From assembly GCA_963682175.1 (NCBI GenBank), contig OY821772.1:45282925-45346924 (forward strand): a stretch of DNA of 64,000 nucleotides. The letters are read 5' to 3'. Shown piece after piece: positions 59,481-64,000 of this stretch. Source of the stretch: Triglochin maritima. Its lineage: Eukaryota; Streptophyta; Magnoliopsida; Alismatales; Juncaginaceae. A program made the position numbers and the translations under genes. The notes below the pieces were generated by a model. It was not told where the DNA came from and ran no database searches. It saw only the letters and a list, made by a program, of their open reading frames with translations. Each line of letters begins with the position of its first letter. Position 1 is the stretch's first letter.

Positions 59481-60647
59481 AAAGTGTTAATTACAGTTTG
59501 ACCCCGTGACTATGCATTAATATCATTTTGTGCTCCTGAACTTTCAAAGTTAACAATTATCTCCCCTGAAATTTCATTTTGTAACACTTTGTCACTTGAA
59601 CTTCAAAAATTCATTATTTAACACACATTCGACGTTTTTTCCTGATTTTTTTATTGTATTCCTAATACACTCCTAAACTTATATTTATTTGAAAGTTTAG
59701 ATCGAAACGGATGTCGGATATGGTTAAAATTTAGGTCAGATTGTGAAACCTATTCTTCAGTCATTCTCGACAACGACATCGTCCAAATCCTTAATTCGCG
59801 ACGGCTAAACCGTAAATTAACGTGCATTTTTGTAGCACGTGTTTTTCATAGTTTGGTAAATATTACGGTTTTGTTTACTTTAGATGTTATTTCAAAACAA
59901 ACTCTTAAGGACTACTCTGTAATTTTTATAAAAAAATCTTTTCCAAATTTTTTAATTGGAGGTCGACATGATGCCCCAAAAGCACGATTTTGGTTGTGCC
60001 TTCACTTAGGGGATTTTGGTGGTCAACACTTCGTCCCAGTTGAAGGTTAAAGGAGCGGGATGGACGATCGAGAAGAAGTGGTGGAGGTTTAAAGCGAGAA
60101 GATGGACGAGAAAGGGTTAGATGAGTTAGGGTTGGATGAGACACTAACTGAACACTAACACTAACGGCGACATTAATGGCTTAACATAAGCACGTGCATC
60201 CAATGCTTTGGGTGTACATAAGTGACTGAAGTCTATACTCAACATTGACGATAGCAAAGGTCCAATACTCAACATTTCCAAGTGCAAGTGCAAGTGCACG
60301 TGCACGGTGCACCCAAGCAAAAACCAACATTGATTTGAAACTGTACGTGATTTAGAACTTACAAAAATTAAGTTGATACTTTCTTCTAATCCAATACACC
60401 CATGCAAACAAAGCCTTAAAGTAAATAGAGCATGGCAATCCAACCATACTCAAATCTACATTCAAGATCAAATGAGAGCAGCTTGTCCTTGCATAAGTTA
60501 TTTAAATGGTGGAATTCTGTTTGTAAGATTTCTGAGGAAAAAGAGGCTTAAGTAAGGCGAAACAAGATGACGGTGATTATACTGGCACCAAAGACCTCAC
60601 CAAGGATGTCTTCGTCGTAGTGTGGCAGTAGTTGCTGGGTGGAGGTT
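59481..60647. other. Spacer 3' of kinase D
   Basis: The left part (about 59490-59650) has strings such as 'gaactttcaaagtt' and 'gtcacttgaacttcaaa', common in dispersed plant repeats. The rest shows no gene or element I can name. Confidence 0.45.
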
Positions 60648-63600
60648 TCACAACCCTTTGACGGTAATGAACTTTGATGGTTTACCCTTACTCTGATGTA
60701 CTATTGCAGTATTTACAGGTTCCCTTCCTTCCAGTATGCTTACCACTGCGGACATTGTGGGCCTATGTTTTGACGATGTGTTCGTACACGCTAGAGCCAG
60801 TTTTAGCATCTGTTCTGCCTCCTCCTTGGAATAATTTAAACCGAGGGTTGGATCAACAAGCTCTAGTATTCTTCCACTATCTTCTAAGATGTAAGCCTGC
60901 AAATAAAAATAAGTCTGCATCAAATGATCCATATTACAATGGAGGTTAGCAGTCGAGATGTAGAACGTGTACAGGTTAAAACATCCCCTAGTGAAATTGT
61001 CAATAAGAAAATCTACCATTTGAATGAAATCATACAAATTGAAAAGTTAGTTCAATATAATTACGCACTGTTACTAAAATTTAATTGTATGATCTCATTT
61101 TGGGTACAAGAAAGAGAATACTCTCTTTAAGAAATTACAAGACAAACACATCACACTTACCCAATCAAGTAGATATGTGTCCTCGGTGTCAAATTTACGA
61201 GTGTAGTTGTTTTGTCCACTAACAACCTCCAACATGACAATCCCAAAGCTGTAAACATCTGCTTTATCTGTCAAGTGACCCCTCATTGCATATTCTGGAG
61301 CCATATACCCTCTAGAAATCAAACTTTATACTTCAGTACGGTATCAATCACAAGCATGATCAGATTTTGAAACTGTAAGTAAATTATTCCCTATGCACAA
61401 TCCTGAGTTAATTTCGGTACAAATGAAGAGCTAGGTAGGCTAAAATGATTCCAATTTTCAATAAAGATATTTAGAGTCCCAATCAAGAAAAGTAAATAAG
61501 AATTTCTACTTGGGAAAAAAAGTAGCAATTTGATTTCGTCATCTATTAACACCAAAATATCACTATATTGATGTAATCAATAGGCAGTTGGCTTGTCTTA
61601 CTAGTACTAACTATTAAACAACCAAGATTTTTGTTTGAAGGTCAGATGAAAACTATATGGTGCCAAGTCGTGGCTGCACTGCGACAGATGATAAATAACT
61701 ACACCAAAATTGTAAAGATATTAAAATCCAAAAGCATGGTACGCAGTGGTTTGTCAGTAAATTTTTGAATAAAATTACACAAGATACTTTTATACAGTCT
61801 TGAAGATAATGGAAGGACGAAGTCAATTTTTACTATATTGTAGTGGAACAGGTATGCCTACCTAGTTCCCAGTACTGCCGTGCTCATGTGGGTATTTTTC
61901 TGATCATTGAGTTTGGCTATACCAAAATCAGATATCTTCGCATTAAGATCTTCATCAAGTAAAATATTTGCAGTTTTGATGTCCCTGTGGACAACTTTAA
62001 GCCTGGATTCCTCGTGAAGATAAGTTAAACCTTGTGCTATCCCCAAGCATATTTTACGCCTTGCTTTCCAATTTAATTTCGGTCTTCCTTCAGAATCTAG
62101 GTAACAAGTAATACAAATTTCTAAGCCCAACAAATTTCCATACTGTTACAGATGCTAGTCGCCAAACTAAAGTAATTAAAACATACTATCTTCTATAACA
62201 ATTCATGAAAAAAATGAAGAGTCCTATAACAACCCAAGAAGTGAGCGTAATAAAATATGAGTAGAGTATGCTACCAAAAGAAAAAGAAATATATAAATTG
62301 ACGATGGACTTAGCTTCTATTTAGTGTTATCCATCTACTAAGGATCCTGCTCTTCGAAGCTAATTATGCGCAGAAGCTAGATACAACAAAAAATGGAACG
62401 GGGAAAATGTGTAGAGGAAGATAAAGAAAGGCAAGAAAGATTGGCCTATCAAGATGGTGGCATTACGACAGCGGCAGAGCCTTCAATCCTAATTGGTGTG
62501 GCTTACAAATGGTATCATCAAGTCTTGTGGTTTCGGTGCGTGAATGGCCCAAAAGGCCGACAAAGACATCGAGCTTATTAAGATACCCGACTTCAATTCA
62601 AGAGTGGGAGCTGAGCGGTTTGGGATTCCTAATAAAATCAAGTTTTCTCCATGTTACATTCTGACACCATAATAAATATATCCTCTAGTGTTTCATGAGC
62701 TTTGCCAAGATAAATAAAATATATAAAACTAGCTAATTGCAGATATTGACATGTTTGCTTCTTGACTAACTACATTTTAAGATTATAAGATATTAAGATG
62801 TGCTTACCAAATAAAACATGGGAAAGACTGTTGTTTTCCATGTACTCATATACTAAAAGCAATTGGTTCCCATCTATGCAACACCCTACAAGCTTCACAA
62901 GATTTGGATGTTGTAGAGCAGAGATTATGCCTATTTCAGTTACAAATTCGCAGTTCCCTTGCATGGATTTGGATGAGTGTTGTTTCACAGCAACTACTCT
63001 ACCATCTGGAAGTACACCCTGGACAAACAAACAATCGGAATTACTTATGCCAGCGAGCATTGAATGAAGACAGGATAAACGTTTGCACTTTAATATAGTA
63101 TAACATTCAAATAACCTTGAATACTGAACCAAAACCACCTTGTCCAATCTTATTTTTAGGATCAAAGTTCCTTGTAGCTGTTTTGATTTGTACAAGACTA
63201 AAACGGGTCGTCTGCAATTCTAAATCTTTAAGCGCTGTCAAAAGGAGAGTATTAGTTGCTCATAAAATTGGTTAGAAGGGAAAAGGAAAATCAAAAGGAA
63301 CAATGTAACATTCCAAAGAAGCATAGTTGGCAGTTTGCATATCATGAAAACAAATTTCATCACCATTTTTCCTGCCAAGTTTTCTTTTGACCAAACACCA
63401 AATCACGAGCAAGATCAATAAAAGTGCTACAGCACCAGCAGGTACAATAGCCTTGAGTTTTCTCTTCCACCACGAATCATCAATACCATCAGCAATAGGG
63501 AAGCCTGCAAGAACCAAAATCACCAAAGCAAGAATAGCTGGGCAAAAACTTGATAAATTGGCAAAGACAACTCACACGGTGTGATTGAAATGGCTGAAAC

Positions 63601-64000
63601 AAGTGGTCCATAGTCACATTTTTCCGGAACGGAGTTTGTTCCTCTTCCAGCCCATTGGAAGTGTATCTCCAAAGCACCACCATCCACATCTGCGACAAAA
63701 TTCTTGACAATACCTTTATGAGTCCCATTTGCTGCTAATGCGATATTGAAGTCCTTCAGAACTTTTTTACCCTGTGGAAAGTTTAAAACAAATTCACATA
63801 TGCAACATTCTCTGATCTACAGAGACCATGTGAGGGTCCTTTCTGAAAGGTCATGTGTCCATTTACTAAAAACTTAAATACAGCTTGAAAGTGAAATAAC
63901 CTCTCTCAAAGGCCAAAGCCAACTTGAAAAAAATACACGTATCGAGATAAATTATTCGCCGAAATGTGATTCATATTTTTTTTAAATATGGTGCTGCAAG
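60648..64000 (-). CDS. Kinase D: LRR-malectin receptor-like kinase, 3' half only (truncated by window end)
   Basis: Seven exons are visible, in transcript order: 63576-63771, 63364-63504, 63116-63234, 62808-63018, 61862-62096, 61161-61311, 60648-60896. They encode the end of the malectin domain ([16 protein letters not shown] to [12 protein letters not shown]), a membrane helix ([21 protein letters not shown]) and a full RD kinase: [28 protein letters not shown] and GYMAPEYA, ending FITVKGL. Exon sizes 196, 211 and 151 equal those of A to C, proving the shared gene plan, but the protein is clearly more diverged and its C-terminal tail is about 30 residues shorter. Bases 63772-64000 are intron; the LRRs and start lie beyond the window. 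Confidence 0.9.

Noticed and set aside
1..64000. tRNA, rRNA or organelle-derived segments
   Set aside because: I saw no cloverleaf-type A and B boxes, no rRNA core sequence and no plastid or mitochondrial genes on reading both strands; a covariance-model search would be decisive.

Overview
This is a window of nuclear DNA from a eudicot plant; the species cannot be told from sequence alone. The evidence is AT-rich sequence, short GT-AG introns, a nodulin-26-like aquaporin with the plant five-exon layout, plant-specific LRR-malectin receptor kinases with one LRR per 72-nt exon, and plant hAT, PIF/Harbinger, Mutator-like, Ty1-copia and solo-LTR elements.

Layout. 1-2412: decayed hAT transposon. 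2451-2756: hAT MITE. 4064-4526: Harbinger MITE directly upstream of an aquaporin gene (4692-6380, +), which can be spliced by eye into an intact 282-aa NIP. From 6932 onward the minus strand carries a tandem array of LRR-malectin receptor-like kinases (LRR-RLK subfamily VIII-2 type). Gene A (16674 to 6932) is 24 exons and about 1033 aa, apparently intact. Gene B (33652 to 18401) has the same 24 exons but carries a one-base insertion in exon 9 that closes the frame in exon 10. Gene C (46881 to 35688) is 24 exons and about 1011 aa, apparently intact. Gene D runs from beyond 64000 to 60648; only its 3' half is in the window and it is more diverged. I derived exon borders by aligning the paralogues to each other and checking codon phase through every junction.

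The paralogues are spread out by transposons in their introns and spacers: a 962-bp solo LTR plus a Harbinger MITE in intron 1 of A; a 4-kb decayed Harbinger element with both ORFs in intron 2 of B; a solo LTR with a later tandem duplication in another B intron; three MITEs in C. Between C and D lies about 13.8 kb of nested retroelement debris: a 2.3-kb solo LTR, a decayed Ty1-copia element with palindromic rearrangements, and further LTR-like DNA. Several unrelated-looking LTRs carry arrays of the palindrome CGGTCGACCG, in two cases with a period of about 72-73 bp.

How the genes fit together: the kinases are plasma-membrane receptors by family and the aquaporin is a membrane channel. I see no pathway link between them beyond adjacency. 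The cluster looks like a birth-and-death receptor family: recent duplication, local sequence homogenisation (A and B share 326 bp with one mismatch), exon relics and one frameshifted copy. I saw no bacterial, viral or organellar genes, no tRNA or rRNA gene and no CRISPR array.
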